From: Bathymodiolus brooksi thiotrophic gill symbiont
GTDB lineage: Bacteria > Pseudomonadota > Gammaproteobacteria > PS1 > Pseudothioglobaceae
Reading direction: 5' to 3'
NCBI RefSeq assembly: GCF_903642095.1
Contig: NZ_CAHJWD020000056.1
Span: forward strand, 17,484 to 81,483
DNA length: 64,000 nt
Position numbers and translations under genes: made by a program. Below are positions 1 to 8,907 of this stretch, one piece after another; within the stretch, counting starts at the first letter, position 1, and each line of letters opens with the position of its first letter. Below the pieces are notes generated by a model. The model made no database searches and had not been told where the DNA came from. It saw nothing but the letters and a program-made list of their open reading frames with translations.

Positions 1-233
1 ACTTTTTTTCCTTGCTGTTTAAAATGTTCAACCAAAGCGATAACAATTGGTGTTTTACCTGTGCCACCAACAGTAATATTGCCCACCACAATAACAGGCA
101 CAGAAAATTGATGTGTGGTAAATAAACCAAGGCGATAAAGCCCCCTTCTGATAAGCGATAACACATAAAAAACCACCGACAATGGCAGTAATAAATAATG
201 AACAATGCTGCTCGTATTTAAATCAATAATCAC
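1..233 (-). CDS. lpxK: Tetraacyldisaccharide 4'-kinase LpxK, N-terminal part (cut by the window edge)
   Basis: Phosphorylates the 4' position of the lipid A disaccharide precursor at the inner membrane. About 77 N-terminal residues are visible: a hydrophobic membrane-associated start, a basic stretch ([10 protein letters not shown]), then [18 protein letters not shown], the typical LpxK P-loop region. The chosen start is a GTG at 231-233 that overlaps the end of the PsiE-like gene upstream, so the two are probably translated together. The rest lies beyond base 1. The P-loop context is distinctive, so the family call is firm; only the exact start is uncertain. Confidence 0.85.
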   Translation of the reverse strand, partial: MIIDLNTSSIVHYLLLPLSVVFYVLSLIRRGLYRLGLFTTHQFSVPVIVVGNITVGGTGKTPIVIALVEHFKQQGKK

Positions 234-648
234 TATCAGACTGGTATTTTTTCTCAGTAATTTTCAATATACCTGCTGCTATTGCTAATATCAAAATTGC
301 AACCACCATAACCAGTAAATTAAACTTATCATGTGCTACCAAAGATTTCATATCAATCACCAAAAAACGAGTAATAGCGGTAATGGCAATAAAGATTAAA
401 AAAACAACTGGCATTCTATGGGTTTTGAAATAAATGCCCGTCATTGCCCCTAACTCCAAATAAATAAACAACAGTAAAATATCTTTTAGTGAAGCAAAAC
501 CTGATTCGTGTTGCATAATCAGCAAATACTCATGAATTGCCGACCAGACAATCGTAGCACCAATAATAAACAGCCCGATAATATGAAAAGTTTCGATCAT
601 AAAATTGCCTAATTGGTCAATTTTATTTTTGATATGTGTGTTTAACAT
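223..648 (-). CDS. PsiE-like (phosphate-starvation-inducible E family) membrane protein
   Basis: A 141-residue integral membrane protein with about four hydrophobic segments (roughly residues 18-40, 53-73, 80-95 and 110-130). Size, topology and motifs such as [10 protein letters not shown] and [18 protein letters not shown] match the PsiE family, whose molecular role is unknown although E. coli psiE is induced by phosphate limitation. It is followed by and overlaps lpxK. No pho box was recognised upstream. The family call is moderately firm; a function cannot be given. Confidence 0.7.
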   Translation of the reverse strand: MLNTHIKNKIDQLGNFMIETFHIIGLFIIGATIVWSAIHEYLLIMQHESGFASLKDILLLFIYLELGAMTGIYFKTHRMPVVFLIFIAITAITRFLVIDMKSLVAHDKFNLLVMVVAILILAIAAGILKITEKKYQSDSDY

Positions 649-677
649 TTTTTCCCCTATTTTTTAAACTTTTGCGT

Positions 678-830
678 AGAGCCCTTTACATATAATAAAA
701 TTCATATTTTTGCCAAATTAGCAATTTCTGTTAACCCTGTCTTAGCAAGACTAAGGCTGAGTCTGAAAAATTTCCAAGTTGGTAAAAAGTAAGTTCTTAA
801 TGATTATTCATATTATATGCAAAGGTCTTT
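678..830. repeat. Degenerate copy of the dispersed palindromic repeat
   Basis: The right part (about 774-830) carries CCAAGTTGGTAAAAAGTAAG, then TGATTATTCATATTATATGC and AAAGGTCT. These match the ends and core of the clean copies at 7431-7504 and 24384-24484. The left end (AGAGCCCTTTACATATAATA) is a diverged inverted counterpart. The middle differs from the other copies. It occupies most of the gap between the divergent PsiE-like and lolC genes. Confidence 0.6.
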
Positions 831-867
831 ACTTTTAAAGTGCTAATTATGACAAAATATTAACCTT

Positions 868-2103
868 ATGAGCATTGAATTTAAAATTTCTAATCAATAT
901 TTACGATCTAGCCGAAAAAAAGGCTTGGTTTCTTTCATTTCTGGCGTTTCCATTATTGGGCTAATATTAGGTATGATGACGCTGATTACCGTTTTATCAG
1001 TGATGAATGGCTTTCACAAGGAATTGCGTGATAGAGTATTGGGTGCTATTTCGCATTCCCACATTTTAGCCTATGACGGCAAAATCGAAAATTGGCAAGC
1101 ACTACAAACAAAGATTAACCAGCATCCAAATGTGCTTAACACCTCGCCCTATATAGAAAAATATGCACTAATCAACACGCCATTTGGCTCGCAAGGCGTT
1201 CTTATTAGGGGGGTTAAACCAAAATTAGAAAGAAAAACCTCAGTTTTACTGGACAACATTAAATATGGTAATGCAAAATTAAACAAATCCAATATCTTAA
1301 TTGGCGCAGGATTAGCAGCAGAATTGGGGGTGATTCTAGGCGATAAAGTAACTTTATTAACGCCACAATTATCTGCCAATATTCTTGGTATGCAGCCTAG
1401 ATTTAAACGCTTTACGGTAACTGGTATTTTTGATGCAGGTGTTAGTGAGTATGACAATAATTTGGCTTTTATTGATCTTAAGCAAGCACAATTATTGTAT
1501 GCAATGAAAACTAAAGTTTCGGGCATTCGATTAAAAGTGGACGATTTATTTAATGCCAAAAAAATTACCGAAGAAGTGCTCAATGGATTAAATTCTGATC
1601 AATACTATGGCGTTGATTGGATGCAACAGAAGGCAAATTTCATTAAAGCCCTGAACCTTGAAAAGCAGATGATTGGCATTGTGTTGTTTCTGATTATTGC
1701 CGTTGCTGCATTCAATGTGGTTTCAATGATGGTCATGGTGGTTGCTGATAAAAAAGCCGATATTGCTATCCTCAGAACCATTGGTATGACTCCAAATCGC
1801 ATTGTTAAGTTGTTCTTTTATCAAGGCATCACCATTGGCATCACTGGCATTGTTATTGGCACGATATTAGGCGTTACACTTGCACTTAATATAGAATCCG
1901 TTATTAGTGCGGTTGAAGCAATATTAGGGTTTAAATTTTTTCCTCAAGATGTGTTTTATATTAATCGCTTTCCTTCTGAAGTTCACTTAAACGATGTAAT
2001 CACGGTAGCAATTAGTGCCTTTTTTTTGGTAGTCATTGCTTCCATTTATCCTGCAAAACGCGCAGGAAAACTGCAAATCTCAGAGGTGCTTAATCATGAG
2101 TAA
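868..2103 (+). CDS. lolC: Lipoprotein-releasing ABC transporter permease, LolC/LolE family
   Basis: Inner-membrane permease of the LolCDE machine that extracts outer-membrane lipoproteins from the inner membrane and hands them to LolA. The 411 residues match the family length. An N-terminal helix (about 25-48, with GLILGMMTLITVLSVMNGF) is followed by a large periplasmic domain (about 50-265) and three C-terminal helices (about 268-295, 315-345, 375-400), the FtsX/MacB topology. It overlaps lolD by 8 bp. Only one permease gene is present, so it may act as a LolC/LolE hybrid homodimer (LolF type); that is inference. Confidence 0.9.
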   Translation: MSIEFKISNQYLRSSRKKGLVSFISGVSIIGLILGMMTLITVLSVMNGFHKELRDRVLGAISHSHILAYDGKIENWQALQTKINQHPNVLNTSPYIEKYALINTPFGSQGVLIRGVKPKLERKTSVLLDNIKYGNAKLNKSNILIGAGLAAELGVILGDKVTLLTPQLSANILGMQPRFKRFTVTGIFDAGVSEYDNNLAFIDLKQAQLLYAMKTKVSGIRLKVDDLFNAKKITEEVLNGLNSDQYYGVDWMQQKANFIKALNLEKQMIGIVLFLIIAVAAFNVVSMMVMVVADKKADIAILRTIGMTPNRIVKLFFYQGITIGITGIVIGTILGVTLALNIESVISAVEAILGFKFFPQDVFYINRFPSEVHLNDVITVAISAFFLVVIASIYPAKRAGKLQISEVLNHE

Positions 2104-2767
2104 AATTATTGAATGCAGCGAACTAAATTACAATTACCACAATGGTAGTGTCCAAACGCCCGTGCTAAACGCCTTAAATTTAGTCGTTAATCAATCCGAA
2201 TCTCTTGCCATCGTTGGACAGTCAGGTTGTGGTAAATCCACTTTGCTTAATTTATTGGGCGGTATGAGCCAACCTAGCGCTGGAAAAGTAATGGTCAATG
2301 GGTCTGATTTATCACAATTGAATGAAAAGAAAATCACACTTCTTCGTGCACAATATTTGGGGTTTGTATATCAGTTCCATCATTTATTAAAAGATTTTAG
2401 TGCCTTAGACAATGTGGCAATGCCACTATTAATTCGTGGCGACGACACACAAACAGCACTTAAAAAATCTAGTAAAATCTTAACCGATATTGGCTTACAA
2501 GATAGGCTCAATCATAAGCCTGCAGAATTATCTGGTGGCCAACGACAACGGGTTGCTATTGCTCGTGCCTTAATTAACAAGCCAAATTGCTTGTTGGCTG
2601 ATGAACCCACAGGTAACTTGGATGCCAAAAGCGCAAAAGAAGTTTTAGGTTTAATGATGGAACTTAATCAACAACAAAAGTCAGCTTTAATTTTAGTTAC
2701 CCACGATATGTCCATTGCCAAAAAAATGGACAGATTTTTAACTTTAGAAAATGGAACCCTGATATGA
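2096..2767 (+). CDS. lolD: Lipoprotein-releasing ABC transporter ATPase LolD
   Basis: Cytoplasmic ATPase that powers LolC(E). It shows Walker [10 protein letters not shown], a Q-loop in YQFHHLL, the ABC signature [15 protein letters not shown], Walker [12 protein letters not shown] and the switch histidine in LVTHD. The start is placed at the ATG at 2096, overlapping the lolC stop; a longer in-frame extension to 2036 is unlikely because it lies entirely inside lolC. At 223 residues it has the usual LolD length. It ends in an ATGA overlap with the next gene. Confidence 0.93.
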   Translation: MSKIIECSELNYNYHNGSVQTPVLNALNLVVNQSESLAIVGQSGCGKSTLLNLLGGMSQPSAGKVMVNGSDLSQLNEKKITLLRAQYLGFVYQFHHLLKDFSALDNVAMPLLIRGDDTQTALKKSSKILTDIGLQDRLNHKPAELSGGQRQRVAIARALINKPNCLLADEPTGNLDAKSAKEVLGLMMELNQQQKSALILVTHDMSIAKKMDRFLTLENGTLI

Positions 2768-3315
2768 ATATACATCAAATGCAAATTTCTTATTCAAACC
2801 AAGAAGATAGACTTATCCTAAGCATTAACAGCAAAGACAATGAAGAATTGCGTCTATTTTTAACCCGTCGAATTGTAACCTCATTTTGGGATATTCTCAA
2901 TAAAACAATCAGCCATTCTTTATCTATTCAACCTACACCTGATGATATGTTGGAATTGCCAGAATCGCAAAAAAAACAGATGGAACAAAAAATGGCACAG
3001 CAAATACAACAGCAGAACATAATTGAAAAAAGTGATTATGAAACGCCTTTTAACAAAGGGGATAAATTTCCGATGGGTGAAGAGCCTATTTTGGTGGAAA
3101 AAGTTACCATTAATGTTTATGAAAATAACAATACTGCTCTTATTTTTGAAAGCAATAATGGGCAAAATATTAACTTAAATCTAACGCCACAACTGTTGCT
3201 CAACTTATCTGATTTACTTATTAGAATTATGCCAAATACAAATTGGAATATTAATTTGAAGGGTGATGCCAATATGCTTACCTCTGACAACCAAGATAAG
3301 TTAGCTTTGCATTAA
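2764..3315 (+). CDS. Uncharacterised protein translationally coupled to lolD
   Basis: I do not recognise this 183-residue protein. It has no signal peptide or membrane segment and is rich in Asn and Gln, with a glutamine-rich stretch near residues 70-85. Hydrophobic beta-type patterns (LILSIN, KVTINVYENN, ALIFESNN) and a leucine-rich region (TPQLLLNLSDLLIRIM, about 140-156) suggest a compact cytoplasmic alpha/beta fold. Its ATG overlaps the lolD stop (ATGA), which points to co-expression with lolCD. It could be a small adaptor or an unrelated passenger. Confidence 0.75.
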   Translation: MNIHQMQISYSNQEDRLILSINSKDNEELRLFLTRRIVTSFWDILNKTISHSLSIQPTPDDMLELPESQKKQMEQKMAQQIQQQNIIEKSDYETPFNKGDKFPMGEEPILVEKVTINVYENNNTALIFESNNGQNINLNLTPQLLLNLSDLLIRIMPNTNWNINLKGDANMLTSDNQDKLALH

Positions 3316-3341
3316 TTCATTTACTTGATTAATTTGAGGCG

Positions 3342-3719
3342 CTAATTTCGTAGCGTTATTTGATTGCCAATTTTGGTTAAAATATTATTTTCGTCAACAT
3401 AACACAAGGTTGGTTTGTAATACTTAACTTCATCTTCGCTATAACTAGCATAAGAAGCAATAATCAATAAATCACTTACATTTGCCTGATGTGCCGCTGC
3501 ACCATTCACAGAAATCACACCTGAATTGTCTTTGCCACGAATAGCATAGGTGGTAAAGCGATTGCCGTTACTAATGTTGTAAATTTGGATTTGTTCAAAA
3601 GTGCCAATCCCTGCTGCATCTAATAAAATCCCGTCAATTTCACACGAACCTTCGTAATCTACCTCACTGGCAGTGGTGGTTACACGATGGAGTTTAGATT
3701 TTAAAAATATTCTTTGCAA
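3342..3719 (-). CDS. panD: Aspartate 1-decarboxylase PanD
   Basis: Pyruvoyl enzyme that decarboxylates L-aspartate to beta-alanine for pantothenate and coenzyme A synthesis. The 125 residues match the family length. The self-cleavage site Gly24-Ser25 sits in YEGSC; LHRV near the N-terminus, RFTTYAI and SVNGAAAH are the expected conserved motifs. It ends 26 bp from the convergent unknown gene at 2764-3315 and lies 5 bp downstream of oadB, so it may be read through from the oad operon. Confidence 0.95.
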   Translation of the reverse strand: MQRIFLKSKLHRVTTTASEVDYEGSCEIDGILLDAAGIGTFEQIQIYNISNGNRFTTYAIRGKDNSGVISVNGAAAHQANVSDLLIIASYASYSEDEVKYYKPTLCYVDENNILTKIGNQITLRN

Positions 3720-3724
3720 AATAT

Positions 3725-4855
3725 TTAACTCAAAAACTGAATCATAATACCAGCAGCAATCGCCGAACCAATCACACCAGCAACATTTGGACCCATCGCA
3801 TGCATTAATAAAAAGTTATGTGGATCAGTCTCTAAGCCTACTTTATTAGAAACGCGCGCTGCCATCGGCACCGCAGAAACACCTGCTGAACCAATTAAAG
3901 GATTAATTTTATTTTTACCAAAAGTGTTCATCAGTTTTGCCATCAACAATCCACACGCCGTGCCAATTGCAAATGCCACCATACCAAGCACCAAAATACC
4001 CAGCGTTTCAGGCTGTAAAAACTTATCTGCCATTAACTTTGAGCCAACCGCCAAACCTAAGAAAATCGTAACAATATTGATTAATGCATTTTGTGTGGTA
4101 TCACTCAATCTATCAACCACACCCGACTCTTTCATTAAATTACCAAAGGCAAACATACCCAATAGTGGTGCTGCATCTGGCAAAAGCAATGCCACCAACA
4201 TTAGTAACATAACTGGGAAAATAATCTTTTCCGCTTTTGACACTTCACGCAATTGCACCATTTTAATTTGACGCTCTTTTTTAGTGGTCAAAGCACGCAT
4301 AATTGGTGGCTGAATAAGTGGCACTAAAGCCATATAAGAATAAGAAGCTACTGCAATTGCACCCAATAAATCAGGTGCCAATTTTGAAGCAACATAAATA
4401 CTGGTAGGGCCATCAGCACCGCCAATAATGCCAATCGCAGCGGCATCATTCAGGCTAAAATCAAAAATACCAATGGTGGTTAAGCCTATTGCACCCAATA
4501 AAGTAGCAAAAATACCAAACTGTGCTGCCGCACCGAGCAATAAAGTTTTTGGGTTGGCAAGCAAGGGTCCAAAATCAGTCAATGCACCCACGCCCATAAA
4601 GATAATCAATGGAAAGGCACCAGATTCAATACCTATCACATAAAATACATGCAAAATACCACTGCCTTCAGCGATACCTGCACCAGGGATATTGGCTAGA
4701 ATCGCACCAAAACCAATTGGTAATAACAACAATGGCTCAAATTTTTTAACAATGGCCAAGTATAAAAGTAGCATACCTACAAGCAACATCAGCCCCTGAC
4801 CCCAAACCATTTGCTGTAACCCTGTATTTGCCCAAAGTGTGTTTAATTGTTCCAT
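3725..4855 (-). CDS. oadB: Oxaloacetate decarboxylase beta subunit, Na+-translocating
   Basis: Membrane subunit that decarboxylates carboxybiotin and couples it to Na+ export. The 376 residues contain about nine to eleven hydrophobic segments and the family motifs [13 protein letters not shown] (about 140-152) and the region around [21 protein letters not shown] (about 312-332), which carry the residues for sodium and carboxybiotin handling. It follows oadG-oadA on the same strand; a 78-bp gap holds a degenerate repeat. Confidence 0.93.
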   Translation of the reverse strand: MEQLNTLWANTGLQQMVWGQGLMLLVGMLLLYLAIVKKFEPLLLLPIGFGAILANIPGAGIAEGSGILHVFYVIGIESGAFPLIIFMGVGALTDFGPLLANPKTLLLGAAAQFGIFATLLGAIGLTTIGIFDFSLNDAAAIGIIGGADGPTSIYVASKLAPDLLGAIAVASYSYMALVPLIQPPIMRALTTKKERQIKMVQLREVSKAEKIIFPVMLLMLVALLLPDAAPLLGMFAFGNLMKESGVVDRLSDTTQNALINIVTIFLGLAVGSKLMADKFLQPETLGILVLGMVAFAIGTACGLLMAKLMNTFGKNKINPLIGSAGVSAVPMAARVSNKVGLETDPHNFLLMHAMGPNVAGVIGSAIAAGIMIQFLS

Positions 4856-4858
4856 TCA

Positions 4859-4930
4859 GAGACCTTTGTGTGATTATGAATAATTAGAGAAATGAGGTTT
4901 TGATGATTGCTCATAATTGTATCAAAATTT
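4859..4930. repeat. Degenerate copy of the dispersed palindromic repeat between oadA and oadB
   Basis: One end is GAGACCTTTGTGTGATTATG and the other contains TGATGATTGCTCATAATTG, a diverged inverted copy. It fills nearly the whole oadA-oadB gap, so it would be transcribed as a hairpin inside the operon mRNA. The similarity to the clean copies is clear at the left end and weaker at the right. Confidence 0.5.
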
Positions 4931-4933
4931 GCT

Positions 4934-6766
4934 TCATACCATGCTTAATAAAGTTTGACCCACTGTTACGGCATCACCTTCTTTAACGCTGACACTGGCC
5001 ACTACCCCACCTTTTGCTGCTTTGATTTCAGTTTCCATTTTCATGGCTTCTAAAATAACCAAAACATCACCTTCATTAATTTTTTGATGTGGCAATACCA
5101 TTACTTTCCAAATATTGCCAGAAAGAGGTGCACCAATTTCCTCAGCACCTGCAGTAGGTATTTTATCAATTATTTCTTTTTCTACTGGCATGTCTGCTGA
5201 TGCGACTACATCTGATGCTGATTTCATAGAAGTAACATTGCCACCTGCAGAAACATCAACTTTGTAAGAAGTGCCTTTAAAGGAAACGGTATAACTACCC
5301 TCTTCGGTCGAATTATTAACACTATTACCTGCTTCTGGAACAGATTCAAAAAAATCGGCATTATTGCGATTTTCTATAAAATTAATACCCACTTGTGGGA
5401 ATAAGGCATAAGTTAATAAATCATCAATTTTATCATCGGCTATGGTTAAGTGCTTTTCTGCAACAATCTTATCAAACTCTTGTTCCAAAATATGCATTTC
5501 TGGTGCAATATTATCTGCTGGGCGACAAGTAATTGGCTTACCACCATCTAAAACCTTGGTTTGCAAAGCTTGGTCAACAGGGGCTGGTGTTGCACCATAT
5601 TCGCCTTTTAAAATGCCTGCGGATTCTTTAGTAATGGTCTTATAACGCTCGCCTGTTAAGACATTTAAAACCGATTGTGTGCCAACAATTTGTGAGGTGG
5701 GTGTTACTAATGGAATGTAACCCAAGTCTTTACGCACTCGCGGAATTTCCGCCATGACCTCGTCCATTTTATCAATGGCATTTTGCTCACGCAGTTGGCT
5801 TTCCATATTGGTCAACATACCGCCCGGCACTTGCGACAATAAAATTCTTGAATCCACGCCTTTAAGTGAGCCTTCAAACTGTGCGTATTTAGCACGAATG
5901 GGTCTAAAGTAAGCATCAATTTCTTCTAATTTCTCTAAATCTAACCCTGTTTTTCTTGGACTATTTTCTAAAATAGACACCACTGAGTTAGTCGCCGAAT
6001 GTCCGTAAGTCATACTCATAGAACCAATTGCTGTATCTACACGGTCAATGCCTGCCTCAACTGCTTTAACAATTGAAGCTGTTGATAATCCCGTGGTCGC
6101 ATGTGCGTGTAATTGAATCGGAATATCGATGGTTGCTTTGAGTTTTTTGACCAAATCATAGGCATCATAAGGATGTAGCAAACCTGCCATATCTTTAATA
6201 CATAAAGAGTGTGCACCCATGTCTTCAATGGCTTTTGCCATATCAACCCAAGTTTGCATTGTATGCACTGGACTCACTGTATAAGAAATTGTGCCTTGTG
6301 CATGCTGACCCAATTTAACTGTTTGGTCAACTGCCGTTTTAAGGTTACGCATATCATTCATTGCATCAAAAATACGAAATACACTCACACCATTTTCAGC
6401 ACAACGGTCAATAAATTTTCGCACCACATCATCACTATAATGACGATAGCCTAATAAATTCTGCCCTCTGAGTAACATTTGCTGAGGCGTGTTAGGCATT
6501 ACTGCTTTGATTTCACGAATCCTATCCCAAGGGTCTTCGCCAAGATAGCGAATACAAGAATCAAAAGTTGCCCCGCCCCAAGATTCCATCGACCAATAGC
6601 CAATCTTATCCAGTTTGTCGGCAATCGGTAGCATATCGTCTATACGCATTCTCGTTGCAAACAGAGATTGGTGCGCATCCCGAAAAACAAGTTCGGTAAT
6701 TTCTACTTTTTTAGTATTTCCCTGACTGACAGGCTTTTGAATAATATTCTTTAGAAAATCTAACAT
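4934..6766 (-). CDS. oadA: Oxaloacetate decarboxylase alpha subunit (carboxyltransferase with biotinyl domain)
   Basis: Transfers CO2 from oxaloacetate to biotin, producing pyruvate. The N-terminal TIM-barrel carboxyltransferase domain (about 20-280) opens with VFRDAHQSLFATRMR and contains the metal-binding histidines of LHAHATTG. A PYC-type middle domain follows (about 300-460), and the C-terminal biotinyl domain (about 535-610) has the biotin lysine in EAMKMET at about Lys576. The length matches OadA. Gene order oadG-oadA-oadB matches known sodium pumps. A stand-alone pyruvate carboxylase B subunit is unlikely given oadB and oadG next to it. Confidence 0.93.
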   Translation of the reverse strand: MLDFLKNIIQKPVSQGNTKKVEITELVFRDAHQSLFATRMRIDDMLPIADKLDKIGYWSMESWGGATFDSCIRYLGEDPWDRIREIKAVMPNTPQQMLLRGQNLLGYRHYSDDVVRKFIDRCAENGVSVFRIFDAMNDMRNLKTAVDQTVKLGQHAQGTISYTVSPVHTMQTWVDMAKAIEDMGAHSLCIKDMAGLLHPYDAYDLVKKLKATIDIPIQLHAHATTGLSTASIVKAVEAGIDRVDTAIGSMSMTYGHSATNSVVSILENSPRKTGLDLEKLEEIDAYFRPIRAKYAQFEGSLKGVDSRILLSQVPGGMLTNMESQLREQNAIDKMDEVMAEIPRVRKDLGYIPLVTPTSQIVGTQSVLNVLTGERYKTITKESAGILKGEYGATPAPVDQALQTKVLDGGKPITCRPADNIAPEMHILEQEFDKIVAEKHLTIADDKIDDLLTYALFPQVGINFIENRNNADFFESVPEAGNSVNNSTEEGSYTVSFKGTSYKVDVSAGGNVTSMKSASDVVASADMPVEKEIIDKIPTAGAEEIGAPLSGNIWKVMVLPHQKINEGDVLVILEAMKMETEIKAAKGGVVASVSVKEGDAVTVGQTLLSMV

Positions 6767-6771
6767 TTTTT

Positions 6772-7008
6772 CTATGCCCCTCTATGTATCTTAATGGCTT
6801 CCTCAATGACAAACTTAGTTTCTTCGTCTAATTCATCATCCATTCCATTAACTGCAACTGATGCTTGCCTATTTATCCTTTGAATAATAATCGACATTAG
6901 CTTGGTAACAAACACCAGTAAAGTCAAAAACAAAAAAACAAAACCCATCCCAAAAAGGGTTAGGTTTAACGCTTCTGCTATTAAATCTACTTGTTCCATA
7001 TTATTCAC
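6772..7008 (-). CDS. oadG: Oxaloacetate decarboxylase gamma subunit
   Basis: Small membrane anchor that holds the alpha and beta subunits together. The 78 residues have one long hydrophobic segment (about 14-42, LTLFGMGFVFLFLTLLVFV) and a charged C-terminal tail, as expected for OadG. It is the first gene of oadGAB, 5 bp ahead of oadA. The sequence is short and poorly conserved, so context carries much of the assignment. Confidence 0.85.
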   Translation of the reverse strand: MNNMEQVDLIAEALNLTLFGMGFVFLFLTLLVFVTKLMSIIIQRINRQASVAVNGMDDELDEETKFVIEEAIKIHRGA

Positions 7009-7020
7009 TTTAATTTAATT

Positions 7021-7105
7021 TGGTACCGATGGACGGGGTCGAACCGTCACTCCTTGCGGAACTGGATTTTGAATCCAGCGTGTCTACCAATTCCACCACA
7101 TCGGC
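7021..7105 (-). tRNA. tRNA-Leu (anticodon CAA)
   Basis: On the minus strand the gene folds with acceptor arms GCCGATG and CATCGGT. The D-arm is typical (TGGTGGAATTGGTAGACACG). The anticodon stem CTGGA/TCCAG encloses loop TTCAAAA, giving anticodon CAA for the UUG codon. A long variable arm and the T-arm GGTTCGACCCC follow, as expected for a class II tRNA. The 3' CCA is encoded (7021-7023 on the complement). It lies between infA and oadG. Confidence 0.95.
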
Positions 7106-7116
7106 AATATCTTTTT

Positions 7117-7335
7117 TTATTTATGTCTAAAAGTAATTCTACCCTTAGTTAGATCATAAGGTGTCATTTCTACCGTTACCCTATCCCCTGGTAAAATACG
7201 AATATAGTGTTTACGAATCTTACCAGAAATATGTGCCAACACACTGTGCCCATTCTCTAGCTCAACAGTAAAGGTGGTGTTTGGTAATTTTTCCTTAACA
7301 ACGCCTTCTAATTCAATGTAATCACTTTTTGACAT
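7117..7335 (-). CDS. infA: Translation initiation factor IF-1
   Basis: Small OB-fold protein that binds the ribosomal A site during initiation. From the chosen ATG at 7335 it has 72 residues, the family's usual length, with [33 protein letters not shown] and PYDLTKGRI all in place. An upstream in-frame ATG would add five residues, but an AAGG ribosome-binding site sits correctly before 7335. It ends 11 bp before the tRNA-Leu gene. Confidence 0.96.
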   Translation of the reverse strand: MSKSDYIELEGVVKEKLPNTTFTVELENGHSVLAHISGKIRKHYIRILPGDRVTVEMTPYDLTKGRITFRHK

Positions 7336-7430
7336 ATACCCTTTTATCAATAAAAAAAGTTATTTTACTCCATTGCCACACTCTTAAACAAAAAAAGGTT
7401 AAGGTTTTAACGCTAAAATAAATACGCTAT

Positions 7431-7504
7431 GAGGCCTTTGCATAAATATGGATGATTAGCAGAATTCAATTTTTGATGATTATTCATATTTATGCAAAGG
7501 TCTC
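7431..7504. repeat. Dispersed palindromic repeat, short clean copy
   Basis: A 74-bp near-palindrome. The left end GAGGCCTTTGCATAAATATG is the inverse of the right end CATATTTATGCAAAGGTCTC with one mismatch. The core matches the copy at 24384-24484 but lacks its internal 27-bp segment. It lies between divergent infA and metF and ends just before a TATAAT motif. It has the look of a non-autonomous MITE or a transcribed hairpin. Confidence 0.85.
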
Positions 7505-7506
7505 AT

Positions 7507-7512
7507 TATAAT
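7507..7512 (+). promoter_or_regulatory. Candidate -10 element for metF
   Basis: TATAAT lies 28 bp before the metF start, immediately after the repeat's right end. No good -35 hexamer stands 16-18 bp upstream, where the repeat lies, so any -35 would be contributed by repeat sequence. Weak on its own. Confidence 0.35.
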
Positions 7513-7540
7513 AAGCCTATTTAGACTATATTAAATACAA

Positions 7541-8362
7541 ATGAAAACAAGTTTTGAATTTTTCCCACCAAGGACTGAAAAAGGCAAACAAAATTTAGCA
7601 CAAGTTCAACAAGAATTAAGTGTTATTCAGCCAGACTATTTCTCTGTTACTTTTGGTGCTGGTGGCACAACACAAGATGCCACATTAGAGACAATATTAA
7701 ACATTCAGAAAAATGACCTCGTTTCTGCCGCCCCTCATTTGTCTTGTATTGGTTCAGAAAAAAAGAATATTATTGGGCTACTTGACCAATATAAAGCAGT
7801 TGGAATTAATCGAATTGTAGCTTTGCGTGGCGATATTCCATCAGGTGTGCGTGATATTGGTGATTTTCATTATGCCAATGAATTGGTTGAATTTATCAAA
7901 ACACATTATGGTGAGCAATTTCACATTGAAGTGGCAGCTTATCCTGAAATGCATCCACAAGCCAAAAATATCCACGCTGATTTACAACATTTTGCCAACA
8001 AAGTAAGGACTGGTGCAGACAGTGCGATTACGCAATATTTTTATAATGCAGATGCCTATTTTAGATTTGTTGATGACATTGAAAAACTGGGCATTAATAT
8101 CCCAATAACACCAGGTATTATGCCAATTACTAACTATACACAATTGGTTAGATTTTCTCATATGTGTGGTGCAGAAATTCCAAAATGGATTTTAGAAAGA
8201 TTAAAGTTATATGAAAATGATCTTGATGCACTGAGTGCATTCGGCACAGAAATAGTTACTAACTTATGTCAAACGCTTAAAGACCAAGGTGTGAACAATT
8301 TTCATTTTTATTCAATGAATCGCACACAACCCTCATTAGACATTGCTAAAACCATTCTATAA
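7541..8362 (+). CDS. metF: 5,10-methylenetetrahydrofolate reductase MetF
   Basis: FAD-dependent TIM-barrel enzyme that reduces 5,10-methylene-THF to 5-methyl-THF for methionine synthesis. The start SFEFFPPRT, the segment SVTFGAGGTT (about 47-56), ALRGD (about 98-102) and TPGIMPI (about 189-195) are characteristic family motifs. At 273 residues it has bacterial MetF length. It stands alone on the plus strand downstream of a repeat and a possible -10 box. Confidence 0.95.
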   Translation: MKTSFEFFPPRTEKGKQNLAQVQQELSVIQPDYFSVTFGAGGTTQDATLETILNIQKNDLVSAAPHLSCIGSEKKNIIGLLDQYKAVGINRIVALRGDIPSGVRDIGDFHYANELVEFIKTHYGEQFHIEVAAYPEMHPQAKNIHADLQHFANKVRTGADSAITQYFYNADAYFRFVDDIEKLGINIPITPGIMPITNYTQLVRFSHMCGAEIPKWILERLKLYENDLDALSAFGTEIVTNLCQTLKDQGVNNFHFYSMNRTQPSLDIAKTIL

Positions 8363-8396
8363 AACACGCCAAAAAATAGTATATTTTTATGTTCAA

Positions 8397-8831
8397 CTAA
8401 TGTTGAGATTTAACCCAACCTTGTAACTTATGCAGAGAGATCTTATCTTGAGAGTGACAATGTGCTTCAAGTGCTTCTAAACGCTCAGTTAATTCAGAAA
8501 ATACCATTTCATAGTGTTGGTTCTTGATTTGAGCTTTATAAAGTTTGGTTTTTAGTCCGTTAATAATGCCCATATAAGATTTCTCATTTTCACTATGTAG
8601 CCCTTTGTCAACTTCTATTTTCTTTATGGCATCGTTTTTAATTTGTTGCATTTTTTGGATATATTGATCTTGTTCAGAATTTAGACCTACATTCGGATAC
8701 GCTAATCTTAGGCTGTCGGTTGTTACATAACCTTCGTGCGTTTGTAATTTACCGCTGTTAATTTGGTTTTGAATATCAAAACGGCTGATGCCCAACATTC
8801 TTGCTGCCTTGGATACGCTTAATTTAACCAT
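8397..8831 (-). CDS. Small HTH protein with coiled-coil tail, function unknown
   Basis: A 144-residue cytoplasmic protein. Residues about 3-50 form a MerR/excisionase-like winged helix (SVSKAARMLGISRFDIQNQI, then GYVTTDSLRLAYP). Residues about 55-125 are charged and helical, probably a coiled coil for dimerisation. No metal-binding cysteines are visible. It is a single gene, convergent with metF and preceded by an AT-rich gap from hemD. It may be a DNA-binding regulator, but its target cannot be told from the sequence. Confidence 0.7.
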   Translation of the reverse strand: MVKLSVSKAARMLGISRFDIQNQINSGKLQTHEGYVTTDSLRLAYPNVGLNSEQDQYIQKMQQIKNDAIKKIEVDKGLHSENEKSYMGIINGLKTKLYKAQIKNQHYEMVFSELTERLEALEAHCHSQDKISLHKLQGWVKSQH

Positions 8832-8907
8832 TTACCTCTCTCCCCTTAAGTAAGTTATGGATAACAAATTAACCTCATTTTATGGGTTTGTCAAGTCTAT
8901 TAGCGTT

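Noticed and set aside
1149-1583. A 144-codon minus-strand frame
   Set aside because: Antisense to lolC and without family-like sequence.
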